A stretch of 64,000 nt of DNA from NCBI GenBank assembly GCA_937927685.1, contig CALBSC010000062.1:45274-109273 (forward strand). The letters run 5' to 3'. This document shows, in pieces, positions 13,252 through 22,377 of the stretch (the stretch's first letter is position 1; every line of letters starts with the position of its first letter). The notes below the pieces were generated by a model. The model was given only the letters and a program-made list of their open reading frames with translations. It was not told the DNA's origin and ran no database searches. The position numbers and the translations under genes were made by a program. This stretch comes from an uncultured Burkholderiales bacterium. Its GTDB lineage: Bacteria; Pseudomonadota; Gammaproteobacteria; Burkholderiales; Burkholderiaceae_C.

Positions 13252-13272
13252 TTAGCCCTTAGCCCTTAGCCC
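13252..13272. repeat. Three tandem TTAGCCC heptamers
   Basis: TTAGCCC is repeated three times head to tail in the gap between two convergent genes, flanked by degenerate copies (TTGAGCC, CCTGAG). It may be a slippage-prone simple repeat; no function is evident. Confidence 0.7.
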
Positions 13273-13278
13273 TGAGTC

Positions 13279-13327
13279 GTGAGCACCTGGCCATCGGTGA
13301 GCGACATAACGCACGAGGCGTGCTCAC
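13279..13327. repeat. 8-bp inverted repeat between convergent genes
   Basis: GTGAGCAC (13279-13286) and GTGCTCAC (13320-13327) are perfect complements separated by 33 bases in the gap between the epimerase and peptidase genes. There is no T-tract, so it is not a standard terminator. Confidence 0.5.
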
Positions 13328-13330
13328 ACC

Positions 13331-14476
13331 CTAGCGCAAGCCCATCATCGTGTTGAACAACACTGTGGCCTTGGGCACCACGGTTTCCAGGCGCACATAT
13401 TCGTTCGGGGTGTGAAATCCCCCGCCCGCAGGACCCACCGCACACACCACGTCGCAGCCACAGGCAGCCGCAATGCCCGAGTCCGAGCAGCCGCCGGTGA
13501 TTTCGCCCTGCACCATCACGCCTTGCGCGAGCGATGTGGCCAGGTAGCGCTCGGCCAGTGCCTTTGAACCTTCACTTTGTACGAATGGCTTGAATTCACC
13601 GCGAATCGTCCAGGTGGCGGTTTCGCCCATCACGCTGGTGGTGCATATGCGGGCAATCTCGGTCAGACATCGCTCGCGCTGCTCCAGCGTGCGAATGCGC
13701 AAGTCAACGCCCGCCTTGGCATGCGGGGCCACCGTGTTGACGGACTGGCCACCTTCGATCAGGCCGACGTTGAGGGTGATGCCTTCATCACGGTCGATCA
13801 GCTGTTCCAGCGCGCCCATCTTTTTGCCCAGGGCCGAGATGGCGCTGATGCCGTCATAGAAATTGCCGCCCGCATGCGCGGCCTTGCCTTGGACATCGAT
13901 CTCGAAAAACACACCGCCCTTGCGACCGATCACCACATTGCCGTTGGGCCGCCCCGGCTCGGCATTGAAGACGTAGTGGTGCTCGCGGCACATGGCCTCG
14001 ATCACTCCGCTGCTGGTGAGCGAGCCGATTTCCTCGTCGCAGGTGAACAGGCCACTGAGTTGCAGGTCGCGGCGACCCAGGCGGTGCCAGGCGCGCAGCA
14101 GGTAGGCGTTCATCAGCACGCCGGCCTTCATGTCGGCCACGCCAGGACCGTGCGCCGTGGTGCCCTCCACCCGGAAAGGTCGACGCGCGGCCTCGCCGGC
14201 GGGAAACACGGTGTCGCAGTGACCCAGCATCAGCACGGCCTGGTCGCGCGGCTGGCCCGGGTTGACCGTGCCGGACACGCAAGTGAGCAAGTCACCGGTG
14301 TGGTGGCGTTGCACCGCGATGCCATCGGCGGCCAAAAAGTCGGCCACCCAGTCCAGCACCCGGGCCACGCCCTCGCGCTGGTAGCTGCCTGAATCCAGGT
14401 TGACCAGGGTTTCCAGGTGGCCCACATAGTCGTTGAACTGGTTGTCAAACCACGGCTGAAATTCGGTCTGGGTCAT
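13331..14476 (-). CDS. M20 family metallopeptidase (glutamate carboxypeptidase-like)
   Basis: A 381-residue dizinc exopeptidase related to carboxypeptidase G2. Metal ligands are visible in GHCDTVF, GVADMKAG, CDEEIGS, AEPG and GGFHTPNE, and the dimerisation (lid) domain is present (KAAHAGGNFYDGISAI). CPG2-like enzymes remove C-terminal glutamate from folates or peptides, but M20 substrates vary widely. No signal peptide, so probably cytoplasmic. The start is placed at MTQTEFQPWFD; an in-frame GTG nine codons upstream is less likely. It sits downstream of ssb, beyond a terminator. Confidence 0.88.
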   Translation of the reverse strand: MTQTEFQPWFDNQFNDYVGHLETLVNLDSGSYQREGVARVLDWVADFLAADGIAVQRHHTGDLLTCVSGTVNPGQPRDQAVLMLGHCDTVFPAGEAARRPFRVEGTTAHGPGVADMKAGVLMNAYLLRAWHRLGRRDLQLSGLFTCDEEIGSLTSSGVIEAMCREHHYVFNAEPGRPNGNVVIGRKGGVFFEIDVQGKAAHAGGNFYDGISAISALGKKMGALEQLIDRDEGITLNVGLIEGGQSVNTVAPHAKAGVDLRIRTLEQRERCLTEIARICTTSVMGETATWTIRGEFKPFVQSEGSKALAERYLATSLAQGVMVQGEITGGCSDSGIAAACGCDVVCAVGPAGGGFHTPNEYVRLETVVPKATVLFNTMMGLR

Positions 14477-14503
14477 GGGGCGGGAGTCCTGGCAAGCGGC
14501 CAC

Positions 14504-14538
14504 AAAAAATCCCAGCGAGCACTGGGCTGGCTGGGATT
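14504..14538 (-). terminator. Intrinsic terminator of ssb
   Basis: On the minus strand AATCCCAGC (14538-14530) pairs with GCTGGGATT (14516-14508) and is followed by T residues. It lies 28 bases after the ssb stop codon and separates ssb from the M20 peptidase gene. Confidence 0.85.
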
Positions 14539-14565
14539 ATGGCGAAAGCGCGCGCTGGCGTGGGG

Positions 14566-15048
14566 TCAGAACGGAATGTCGTCGTCCATGTCGTCAAAGC
14601 CGGTCTTGCCTTGCGGGGCGCGGGCCGGCGCCTGGGAGGGCGCCGCCGCGCGTGGGGCGGCTGCGCGGGGAGCCGGCGCACCGCCTTCGTCACCGCCGCC
14701 CATGCCGCCGCCGTCACGACCGCCGAGCAGTTGCAGTTCGGTGGCGATGATGTCGACGGTGTTCTTCTCGACGCCCGCCTGGTCGGTGTATTTGCCGTAC
14801 TTGATGCGGCCTTCCACATACAGCGGACGCCCCTTCTTGACGTATTCGCCGGCGATTTCGGCCAGGCGGTCATAGAAGGTGACGCGATGCCACTGGGTGT
14901 CTTCGACCATTTCACCGCTGGTGCGGTCCTTGCGGCGGCTCGAGGTGGCGATGCTCACATTGGCCACAGCCTGGCCGGAGGGCAAATAGCGCACCTCGGG
15001 GTCGCGCCCGCAGTTGCCCAGCAGAATGACTTTGTTGACGGATGCCAT
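14566..15048 (-). CDS. ssb: Single-stranded DNA-binding protein
   Basis: A 160-residue SSB with an N-terminal OB fold beginning MASVNKVILLGNCGRDPEVR, a Gly/Ala/Pro-rich flexible linker, and the acidic partner-binding tip ending DDDIPF. It coats ssDNA during replication, repair and recombination and recruits partners through the tip. The ATG follows GAGAGGAACATC, a good ribosome-binding site; the open frame extends upstream but without family similarity. I looked for a LexA-type operator upstream and saw none. Confidence 0.97.
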   Translation of the reverse strand: MASVNKVILLGNCGRDPEVRYLPSGQAVANVSIATSSRRKDRTSGEMVEDTQWHRVTFYDRLAEIAGEYVKKGRPLYVEGRIKYGKYTDQAGVEKNTVDIIATELQLLGGRDGGGMGGGDEGGAPAPRAAAPRAAAPSQAPARAPQGKTGFDDMDDDIPF

Positions 15049-15130
15049 GATGTTCCTCTCAAGAAGTTGTCGATTATGGGGCCAGTTGCAGCCCGTTTGC
15101 GCTCTGCCGCACCGGTCGCCGAGTGATGGA

Positions 15131-16399
15131 TTAACGCCCTGAAGTTTCGGGGGTGACGGTTGCGTCATCCGGCATGCGGTGGCTGCTTGCCTCCTGCCCG
15201 GCCGGCACAAAACGCATGCCCCAGGCCAGCACCAGCCACAGCGCCATCAACGCGGCGCACCCCAGAAACAGGCCCTGGCTGCCCAGCTGTTTGGCTACCC
15301 AGCCGCCGGCCGCACCACCGGCAAAAATACCCAGCGATTGCAGGGTGTTGTAGACCCCGAGCGCCGCCCCGCGCGCCGAGGGCGGGGCCAACCGCGAAGC
15401 CTGGCTTGGCTGGCTGGCCTCCAGCACATTGAAGCCACAAAAAAACAGGAACAGCAGCACGCCCAGTGACCACACATCGGGCTGCCGGCTCGACACGTAT
15501 AGCAAGCCCAGTTGCACACACAGCACCATGGCAATGCAGGCCAGAAACAGCGGTCGCAGCCACCCCTTGCGCTCCATGCGGAACAGGGACAGGCCCATGA
15601 ACACAAACGAGAGCAGCACCACCGGCAGGTACAGCCAGCTGTGCTGCCCGGTGGCCAGCCCGGCTTGCACCAGCAAGGCGGGTACGGCCACCCAGGTGGC
15701 GATTTGCACCGCGTAGAGGATGAACACGCCGGCGTCGAGGCGCAACAACTCCGGGGAGGTCAGAATGCGCCAGGTCGAACGTGCATCCTGCCGGGTCGTG
15801 GGTGCTTCAGGCCGGTATGTCTCAGCGGGCGTCCACGCCAGCACCACCGCCACACCGCCCAGGGCCAGACCGAACGTGACCCAGAAAATGGCCGGCAACC
15901 CGCCCCACGAGGACAGCAACGGCCCGATCACCAGCGACAGCGCAAACATGAGCCCGATGCTGCCGCCGATGAGCGCCATGCCCTTGGTGCGCACCGCGTC
16001 GCGCGTCTGGTCAGCCAGCAGGGCCGTGACCGCGGCAGAAATCGCACCGCCTCCTTGCAAGGCCCGGCCCCAGGCCAGGCCGGTCACGCTGCTGGCCAGG
16101 GCGGCGATCACACTGCCCAGGGCAAACAGCAACAAACCCAGCACGATCACGCGCTTGCGGCCCCAGCGGTCGGCGGCCAGGCCGAAGGGGATTTGCAAGC
16201 AGGCCTGCACCAGGCCATACAGGCCCATGGCCAGGCCGACCCGGGAGGCGTCGGCCCCACCCTCGTAGTGACGGGCCTCGATCATGAAGACCGGCAACAC
16301 CATGAAGAGCCCCAGCATGCGCAGGGCGTAAATCATGGCGAGCGACACACTGGCGCGGCGCTCAAGCGGGGTCATCTGGGTGGGGGAAGCGGCAGACAC
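15131..16399 (-). CDS. MFS transporter (drug-efflux type)
   Basis: A 422-residue, 12-helix major facilitator carrier. The family signature after helix 2 is GLAADRWGRKRVIVLGL and the first helix carries LRMLGLFMVLPVFMIEA. The general pattern resembles drug:H+ antiporters, but no substrate can be assigned. The start shown is GTG; an ATG eight codons in (MTPLERRASVSL) is an alternative. It is followed by ssb and divergent from uvrA, an arrangement common in Comamonadaceae. Confidence 0.85.
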   Translation of the reverse strand: MSAASPTQMTPLERRASVSLAMIYALRMLGLFMVLPVFMIEARHYEGGADASRVGLAMGLYGLVQACLQIPFGLAADRWGRKRVIVLGLLLFALGSVIAALASSVTGLAWGRALQGGGAISAAVTALLADQTRDAVRTKGMALIGGSIGLMFALSLVIGPLLSSWGGLPAIFWVTFGLALGGVAVVLAWTPAETYRPEAPTTRQDARSTWRILTSPELLRLDAGVFILYAVQIATWVAVPALLVQAGLATGQHSWLYLPVVLLSFVFMGLSLFRMERKGWLRPLFLACIAMVLCVQLGLLYVSSRQPDVWSLGVLLFLFFCGFNVLEASQPSQASRLAPPSARGAALGVYNTLQSLGIFAGGAAGGWVAKQLGSQGLFLGCAALMALWLVLAWGMRFVPAGQEASSHRMPDDATVTPETSGR

Positions 16400-16580
16400 G
16401 GCGAAGGGGACAAAACGAGCCCCTATTGTCGCCCAAGGCGAGGTGTGCCCGGTGGGGCGGTCTGACCCGCAGGTCGCGCACGGGTTGTGCGCGGGGGTGC
16501 GCGGTGGCTGGAGCGGTGGGCTGTACGCCGGTGAGCCGTGTTGGCTATCATGTCAGGTTGCTTGTGACTCGCCCAACGCT

Positions 16581-19553
16581 GTGAACGACTCTTCCGACGG
16601 CACGTATCTCGCCCAGACGCATGGCTGTATCAGCGTGAGGGGGGCGCGCACCCACAACCTCAAGAACATCGACCTGGACATCCCCCGGCATCGCCTGGTG
16701 GTGGTCACCGGGCTGTCCGGGTCGGGCAAATCGAGCCTGGCGTTTGACACCCTCTACGCCGAGGGGCAGCGGCGTTACGTGGAAAGCCTCTCGGCCTATG
16801 CGCGCCAGTTCCTGCAACTGATGGACAAGCCCGATGTGGACATGATCGAGGGCCTGTCGCCGGCGATTTCCATCGAGCAAAAGGCCAGCAGCCACAACCC
16901 GCGTTCGACCGTGGGCACCATCACCGAGATCCACGACTACCTGCGACTGCTGCTGGCGCGCGCCGGCACGCCCTACTGCCCCGAGCACCACCGACCCTTG
17001 CAGGCGCAAAGTGTGGCGCAAATGGTCGATGCGGTGCTGGCCCTGCCCGCAGACACCCGTGTGATCGTCATGGCGCCCCTGGCGCGCGACCGCAAGGGCG
17101 AGTTCAGCGAGCAACTGGCCGCCTTGCAGGCGCGCGGCTTTGTGCGCTTTCGCATCGGCGGGCAGATGGTCGAAGCGCAGGACCTGCCCGACCTCAAGCG
17201 CCAGGACAAGCACGACCTGGATGTCGTGATCGATCGCCTCAAGGTGAGGCCCGAGGCCCAGCAGCGGCTGGCCGAAAGCCTGGAAACCGCCATGCAACTG
17301 GCGGACGGCCGGGCACTCGTGATCGAGATGGACTCGGGCGTCGAACATCTTTTCAACGCGCGCTTTGCCTGTCCGCTGTGCAGTTACACCATTGCAGAAC
17401 TCGAACCGCGCCTCTTTTCCTTCAACTCGCCCCAAGGCGCATGCCCGTCCTGTGATGGGTTGGGGCACCAGGAAGTGTTCGACCCCGCGCGCGTGGTGGC
17501 CTTTCCCACGCTCAGTCTGGCCAGTGGTGCCATCAAGGGGTGGGACCGACGCAATGCCTATTACTTTGGCTTGCTCGAGGGCGTGGCCAGGCACTATGCG
17601 GTTGACCTGGAGACGCCGTTTGAGGAGTTGCCGGCAAAGGTGCGCGACGTGATCCTGCACGGCTCGGGCGAGGAAACCATCAAGTTCAGCTATCCGTCGC
17701 CGGGCGGAGGGGCTCGCAAGCTCAGCCGCAAGCACTCGTTTGAAGGCATCCTGCCCAACATGACGCGGCGGTACCGGGAAACCGACTCGGTGATGGTGCG
17801 CGAAGAACTGGCCCGTTTCCGCAGCACGCAGCAGTGCACCGAATGCGGCGGCGCGCGCCTGCGGCGCGAAGCGCGCCATGTCCGGTTGGGTGAAGGCGCC
17901 TCGGCGCTCGGGCTGCACGAGATCAGCCAGCTCACCTTGCGCGAGGGGTGGGACTACTTCAAGGGCTTGCGCCTGCAAGGGGCCAAGGCCGACATCGCCG
18001 CCCGCGTGGTGCAGGAAGTGTCGGCGCGGTTGAAGTTTCTCAACGACGTGGGCCTGAACTACCTGACGCTGGCGCGCAGCGCTGACACCTTGTCGGGCGG
18101 TGAAGCCCAGCGCATCCGCCTGGCCTCGCAAATCGGCTCGGGACTCACGGGCGTGATGTACGTGCTGGACGAACCCAGCATCGGCTTGCATCAACGGGAC
18201 AACGAACGCTTGATTGGCACCTTGCGCCACCTGCGCGACATCGGCAACAGCGTGATCGTGGTCGAACATGACGAGGACATGATCCGGGCTGCCGACCACT
18301 GCATCGACATGGGACCCGGCGCCGGCGTGCATGGCGGACGGGTGCTGGCGCAAGGCACGCCCGAACAACTCGAACAGCACCCCGACTCCCTCACCGGACA
18401 GTACCTGGCCGGACTGAAGGTCATCACAGGGCCCGCCAAACGGCGCGCCTGGTTGCCACTCGAGGGTGCGCCGGTCCCTGTTGCCAACGCCTTCACGGCG
18501 CGCGCCGGCCAGGCTGGTGTGATGGTGCATGACCCGGTGCTCGGCCCCGACCCTGCGCGTTTTCAATGCCTGCAGGTGCGCGGCGCGTCGGGCCACAACC
18601 TGCAACAGGTGAATGCGAGTTTTCCGCTGGGCCTCATGACCTGTGTGACCGGCGTGTCAGGCTCGGGCAAATCCACGCTGGTGAATGACACCTTGTACAC
18701 AGCGGCCGCGCGGCATATCCACCGCGCGCACGATGAGCCCGCCCCCCACGAAGAAATGCTGGGACTCGAGCAGATCGACAAAGTCATCAACGTCGACCAG
18801 TCGCCGATTGGACGCACGCCCCGCAGCAATCCCGCCACCTATACCGGTGTGTTCACGCCCATTCGTGAACTCCTGGCCGAAGTGCCCATGGCCCGTGAAC
18901 GCGGCTACGGCCCGGGCCGTTTCTCGTTCAACGTGGCGGGCGGCCGTTGCGAAGCGTGTCAGGGCGACGGCATGGTGCGGGTGGAGATGCACTTTTTGCC
19001 CGATGTGTACGTGCCCTGCGATGTGTGCCACGGCCAACGCTACAACCGCGAAACCCTCGAGGTGCAGTACAAGGGACGCAACATCGCGCAGATGCTCGAG
19101 CTCACGGTCGAGGCGGCACTCGAATTTTTCAGTGCAGTGCCCGCCATTGCCCGCAAACTGCAAACGCTTATGGACGTGGGGCTGAGTTACCTCAAGCTCG
19201 GACAGGCAGCCACCACCCTGTCTGGCGGCGAAGCCCAGCGCGTGAAACTCGCCCTCGAACTCTCCAAGCGCGACACCGGGCGCACGCTCTACATCCTGGA
19301 CGAACCCACCACCGGGCTGCACTTTGCCGACATTGACCTCTTGCTCAAGGTGCTGCACCAGCTGTGCGAGGCGGGCAACACCGTGGTCATCATCGAGCAC
19401 AACCTGGATGTCATCAAGACAGCGGACTGGGTGATCGACATGGGCCCCGAGGGGGGTGCGGGTGGCGGACGCGTGCTCGGTGTCGGCACGCCCGAGCAGA
19501 TCGCTTCGTTAGCGCACAGCCACACCGGCCGTTATCTGGCGAAACTGCTGTAA
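16581..19553 (+). CDS. uvrA: Excinuclease ABC subunit A
   Basis: A damage-recognition ATPase of nucleotide excision repair, about 990 residues. It has two ABC ATPase modules (Walker A GLSGSGKSS and GVSGSGKST; signatures LSGGEAQRIRLASQIG and LSGGEAQRVKLALEL) and zinc sites CPLC...CPSC, CTEC and CEAC...CDVC. The start is uncertain: the GTG used here gives VNDSSDGTYLAQ before the conserved IRGARTHNL-like block and follows a TATCAT -10-like hexamer by about 30 bases. No LexA box (CTGT-N8-ACAG) was found upstream. It is convergent with pyrF. Confidence 0.95.
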   Translation: MNDSSDGTYLAQTHGCISVRGARTHNLKNIDLDIPRHRLVVVTGLSGSGKSSLAFDTLYAEGQRRYVESLSAYARQFLQLMDKPDVDMIEGLSPAISIEQKASSHNPRSTVGTITEIHDYLRLLLARAGTPYCPEHHRPLQAQSVAQMVDAVLALPADTRVIVMAPLARDRKGEFSEQLAALQARGFVRFRIGGQMVEAQDLPDLKRQDKHDLDVVIDRLKVRPEAQQRLAESLETAMQLADGRALVIEMDSGVEHLFNARFACPLCSYTIAELEPRLFSFNSPQGACPSCDGLGHQEVFDPARVVAFPTLSLASGAIKGWDRRNAYYFGLLEGVARHYAVDLETPFEELPAKVRDVILHGSGEETIKFSYPSPGGGARKLSRKHSFEGILPNMTRRYRETDSVMVREELARFRSTQQCTECGGARLRREARHVRLGEGASALGLHEISQLTLREGWDYFKGLRLQGAKADIAARVVQEVSARLKFLNDVGLNYLTLARSADTLSGGEAQRIRLASQIGSGLTGVMYVLDEPSIGLHQRDNERLIGTLRHLRDIGNSVIVVEHDEDMIRAADHCIDMGPGAGVHGGRVLAQGTPEQLEQHPDSLTGQYLAGLKVITGPAKRRAWLPLEGAPVPVANAFTARAGQAGVMVHDPVLGPDPARFQCLQVRGASGHNLQQVNASFPLGLMTCVTGVSGSGKSTLVNDTLYTAAARHIHRAHDEPAPHEEMLGLEQIDKVINVDQSPIGRTPRSNPATYTGVFTPIRELLAEVPMARERGYGPGRFSFNVAGGRCEACQGDGMVRVEMHFLPDVYVPCDVCHGQRYNRETLEVQYKGRNIAQMLELTVEAALEFFSAVPAIARKLQTLMDVGLSYLKLGQAATTLSGGEAQRVKLALELSKRDTGRTLYILDEPTTGLHFADIDLLLKVLHQLCEAGNTVVIIEHNLDVIKTADWVIDMGPEGGAGGGRVLGVGTPEQIASLAHSHTGRYLAKLL

Positions 19554-19566
19554 CGGCGCAAGCATT

Positions 19567-19588
19567 GCCCTGACGAAGCGATCAGGGC
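19567..19588. other. Hairpin between convergent uvrA and pyrF
   Basis: GCCCTGA and TCAGGGC form a perfect 7-bp stem with an 8-base loop just after the uvrA stop codon. There is no T-tract, so any terminator role is uncertain. Confidence 0.4.
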
Positions 19589-19660
19589 GTATCCACATCT
19601 AGGCGGTAGCGCGCCGACCCATGGCTGCTTACCGCGACAGCCCGGCAGAGCCGGAAGGCG

Positions 19661-20503
19661 TCAAGCCTTGGCGCGCTCCAGGGTCTCGCGTGTCTGCTCC
19701 GCCACACGTCGCGCCGCCTGCGCAAAATCCTCGCCGCCCGAGGCATACAACACCGCCCGCGACGAGTTCACGATGATGGGCCCCGTGGTGACGCCCGCGG
19801 CATCCTGCCGCCAGCCCGCCTTGACGGTGGCCACCGCGTCGCCGCCCTGCGCGCCGACACCGGGAATCAACAATGGCAAGGTCGGTGCCAACTCGCGCAC
19901 CCGCTCGATTTCAGCCGGGTAGGTGGCGCCCACCACCAGCCCCAGTTGCCCATTTAGGTTCCAGGGCCCTTGCGCCAGGTGGGCCACATGCTCGTACACA
20001 CGGGGTTGGCCCTCGACGCTGGCCAGACGCTGGTTTTGCAGGTCGTCCCCGCCCGGGTTGGAGGTGCGGCACAACAAAAACGCGCCCTTGCCCGCGTACT
20101 TCAGATAGGGCGCGACCGAGTCCCAGCCCATGAAGGGGGAGAGCGTGACCGCGTCGGCGTTGTAACGCTCGAAAGCCTCGCGGGCGTACTGCTCGGCCGT
20201 GGAGCCGATGTCGCCCCGTTTGGCGTCCAGAATGACGGGCACGTGTGGCGCCTGACGGTGCATGTGCTCCATCAATCGCTCGAGCTGGTCCTCGGCGCGG
20301 TAGGCAGCAAAGTAGGCGATCTGGGGCTTGAACGCGATGACCAGATCGGCCGTGGCATCCACGATGCGGGCGCAGAAATCAAAGATCTTTGATGCATCGC
20401 CTCGCCAGGCGCCTGGAAACCTGGCGGGCTCGGGGTCCAGGCCCACGCACAGCATCGATTGGTTGCGCGTGCCGGCCTCGCGCAGCTGGTCCAGGAATGT
20501 CAT
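19661..20503 (-). CDS. pyrF: Orotidine 5'-phosphate decarboxylase, type 2
   Basis: A 280-residue OMP decarboxylase of the longer type-2 family, which makes UMP from OMP. The catalytic motif DAKRGDIGSTAEQYA (Asp-x-Lys-x-x-Asp) and N-terminal GLDPEP are present, as is LIPGVGAQGGD near the phosphate site. A TACAAT hexamer ends six bases before the ATG with no Shine-Dalgarno, suggesting a leaderless transcript. It is divergent from the EamA transporter, which shows the same promoter geometry. Confidence 0.95.
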   Translation of the reverse strand: MTFLDQLREAGTRNQSMLCVGLDPEPARFPGAWRGDASKIFDFCARIVDATADLVIAFKPQIAYFAAYRAEDQLERLMEHMHRQAPHVPVILDAKRGDIGSTAEQYAREAFERYNADAVTLSPFMGWDSVAPYLKYAGKGAFLLCRTSNPGGDDLQNQRLASVEGQPRVYEHVAHLAQGPWNLNGQLGLVVGATYPAEIERVRELAPTLPLLIPGVGAQGGDAVATVKAGWRQDAAGVTTGPIIVNSSRAVLYASGGEDFAQAARRVAEQTRETLERAKA

Positions 20504-20509
20504 GCCAGG

Positions 20510-20515
20510 ATTGTA
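20510..20515 (-). promoter_or_regulatory. Candidate -10 box for a leaderless pyrF transcript
   Basis: TACAAT on the minus strand ends six bases (CCTGGC) before the pyrF ATG. No ribosome-binding site is present between them and the -35 is weak. Confidence 0.5.
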
Positions 20516-20598
20516 GGTGGCCGACCCGGGGCGATCAGCCCGCCAGGCCTGTCAGACCCGGGTCACTCGCGCGCCAGGCAGGTGTGCCCACCTCCCGC

Positions 20599-20604
20599 TA
20601 AGAT
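20599..20604 (+). promoter_or_regulatory. Candidate -10 box for a leaderless EamA transporter transcript
   Basis: TAAGAT ends six bases (GCCGCG) before the ATG with no Shine-Dalgarno. The divergent neighbour pyrF has the same arrangement. Confidence 0.42.
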
Positions 20605-20610
20605 GCCGCG

Positions 20611-21504
20611 ATGGCAACCTTGACTCGTCAGCAACTGGTCTTGCTCGTGATCCTCACCTTGATCTGGGGGTTGAACTGGCCGGTGATGAAACTGGGCATC
20701 ACCGGCTTTCCGCCGCTGGCGTTTCGCTGCATTTGCATGGCCGGTGGCCTGCCCTTGCTGGCCTTGTTGCTGTGGCAGCGGCGCGTGCCATTTCATGTGC
20801 CACGCAAAGACTGGGGCGAGTTGTTTCGCATCTCGTTTTTCAGCATGGTGGTCTGGAATATTCTGATCATCATGGCCTTGCAAAACCTCTCCAGCGGACG
20901 CGCGGCCATCCTGGGGTACACCATGCCGATCTTCGCGGCCTTGATCGGCTGGTGGCTGTATCGCCAGCCGCTCACCCCCCGCACCTGGTTGGGCGTGCTG
21001 GCGGCAGGGTTGGCGATCGTGCTGCTGCTGTGGCATGAAATGAGTGCGCTGAGTGGCAAGCCGTTGGCGGTGCTGATGGCCTTGGCGTCGGCCCTGGCCT
21101 GGGCCCACGGCACGTTGCTGATGCGGCGCACCACGCTCACGGTCTCCACCCTCACCATCACCTTCTGGATGATTGCCATCACCCTGGCGTTCGGCTTGCC
21201 GCTGTCCTTCCTGCTCGAATACGAGCGCTGGGCCTGGCCCACCCCGGTGCAATGGGGCTCCATTGCTTACAACGCCACCCTGGTGTTTGTGTTTTCACAG
21301 GCCATCTGGCTCACGCTGGCGCGGCACCTGCCGCCCATGGCGTCGAGCCTGAGCGTGATGTTCATCCCGGTCATCGGGGTGTTCAGCGGTGCCTGGTGGC
21401 TCAGTGAAGTCCTGCACTGGCAGGACTGGACGGCGGTGTGCCTGATCGTGGGTTCGATCGCCTCAGCCCTGTGGCCGGTTCGCCGTGCTGAGGGCCAGGC
21501 ATAA
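20611..21504 (+). CDS. EamA/DMT family transporter
   Basis: A 297-residue membrane protein with about ten hydrophobic segments arranged as two EamA repeats. The first repeat starts LTLIWGLNWPVMKLGI and includes ILGYTMPIFAALIGWW; the second includes MASSLSVMFIPVIGVFSGAWWL. DMT carriers export metabolites such as amino acids, but the substrate is unknown. Its last 42 bases overlap the end of the convergent uracil-DNA glycosylase gene. Confidence 0.88.
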   Translation: MATLTRQQLVLLVILTLIWGLNWPVMKLGITGFPPLAFRCICMAGGLPLLALLLWQRRVPFHVPRKDWGELFRISFFSMVVWNILIIMALQNLSSGRAAILGYTMPIFAALIGWWLYRQPLTPRTWLGVLAAGLAIVLLLWHEMSALSGKPLAVLMALASALAWAHGTLLMRRTTLTVSTLTITFWMIAITLAFGLPLSFLLEYERWAWPTPVQWGSIAYNATLVFVFSQAIWLTLARHLPPMASSLSVMFIPVIGVFSGAWWLSEVLHWQDWTAVCLIVGSIASALWPVRRAEGQA

Positions 21505-22377
21505 GTCGGCCCAGGCCTTGCGTTTGTCGACCAGGTTGCGCAGCAAATAGGCCGGGTGGTAGGTGACCACCACCGGCACGCCTTCATACGCATACACCTG
21601 CCCGCGCAGACGCCCGAGCGGTTGCGACTCGATGTCCGCCACGCTGTCGCGCAACAATGACTGCACCGCAAACCGGCCCATCGCGACGATGATGCGCGGG
21701 CGCAGCAAGGCCACTTGCCGACGCAGATACGGCTCGCAGCGCGCCACCTCCTCCGGCTGCGGGTTGCGGTTGCCCGGCGGGCGGCACTTGAGCACATTGG
21801 CGATGTACACACGACCGCCCGGCGCCTGCGCCGCATGGCGCTCCAGGCCCACGGCCTTGAGCATGTTGTCCAGCAGTTGACCGGCCTGACCGACGAACGG
21901 CTGGCCTTGCAGGTCCTCGTTTTCGCCGGGGGCTTCGCCCACGATCATCCAGTCCACCTGCGGCGCCTCGCCGGGTGAGGGCGCTGGCGCGCCGGTGCCA
22001 AACACGGTATTGCGCCGCTGTTGGCACAAGTTGCAGGCCTGGCAGCCGGCCACCGCTTCTTGCAGTGCGGGCCAGCTCAGGGCGGCGACGGGGCCCGTCA
22101 GGGGGCGCGGGGCGGGGGCCGAGACGGCGGGGGCCCTGTCCGCCGCTGAAGCGGGGTCCGCGGTCGGCACGCGGGCCGCAGGAGCCCGCCCTTGGCCCGG
22201 CGTGGGTTGGCCCGCATGCGCCAGGGACGTGTGCAACCCGGTGACGGTCTTCACAGGGTCGGCATGCGCCGGTGCATCCACCGGAACGGCCTCGGTGGCG
22301 GACACGGCTGCTGCTGGCAGGAGCACGCCCATTTCGGCCAGCATGGCGCGCCGGCGCTGATCGATCTGCAGGCTCAT
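21463..22377 (-). CDS. Family 4 uracil-DNA glycosylase
   Basis: A 304-residue protein whose C-terminal two thirds match the Fe-S family 4 glycosylases: GEAPGENEDLQGQPFVGQAG (active-site motif A), TYHPAYLLRN (motif B), and four cluster cysteines in CQACNLC-type and KCRPPGNRNPQPEEVARC spacing. It removes uracil from DNA. The first ~95 residues are an Ala/Pro-rich low-complexity extension, possibly a flexible tether. The ATG overlaps the rimI stop codon in ATGA, so translation is coupled. The 3' end overlaps the convergent EamA gene by 42 bases. Confidence 0.92.
   Translation of the reverse strand: MSLQIDQRRRAMLAEMGVLLPAAAVSATEAVPVDAPAHADPVKTVTGLHTSLAHAGQPTPGQGRAPAARVPTADPASAADRAPAVSAPAPRPLTGPVAALSWPALQEAVAGCQACNLCQQRRNTVFGTGAPAPSPGEAPQVDWMIVGEAPGENEDLQGQPFVGQAGQLLDNMLKAVGLERHAAQAPGGRVYIANVLKCRPPGNRNPQPEEVARCEPYLRRQVALLRPRIIVAMGRFAVQSLLRDSVADIESQPLGRLRGQVYAYEGVPVVVTYHPAYLLRNLVDKRKAWADLCLALSTANRPQG

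Noticed and set aside
16400..16580. Search for a LexA/SOS box upstream of uvrA
   Set aside because: No CTGT-N8-ACAG or close variant was found, so SOS control of uvrA cannot be claimed from this sequence.
16548..18605. A 685-codon minus-strand frame opposite uvrA
   Set aside because: Antisense to unambiguous uvrA ATPase modules, with no domain or ribosome-binding site.
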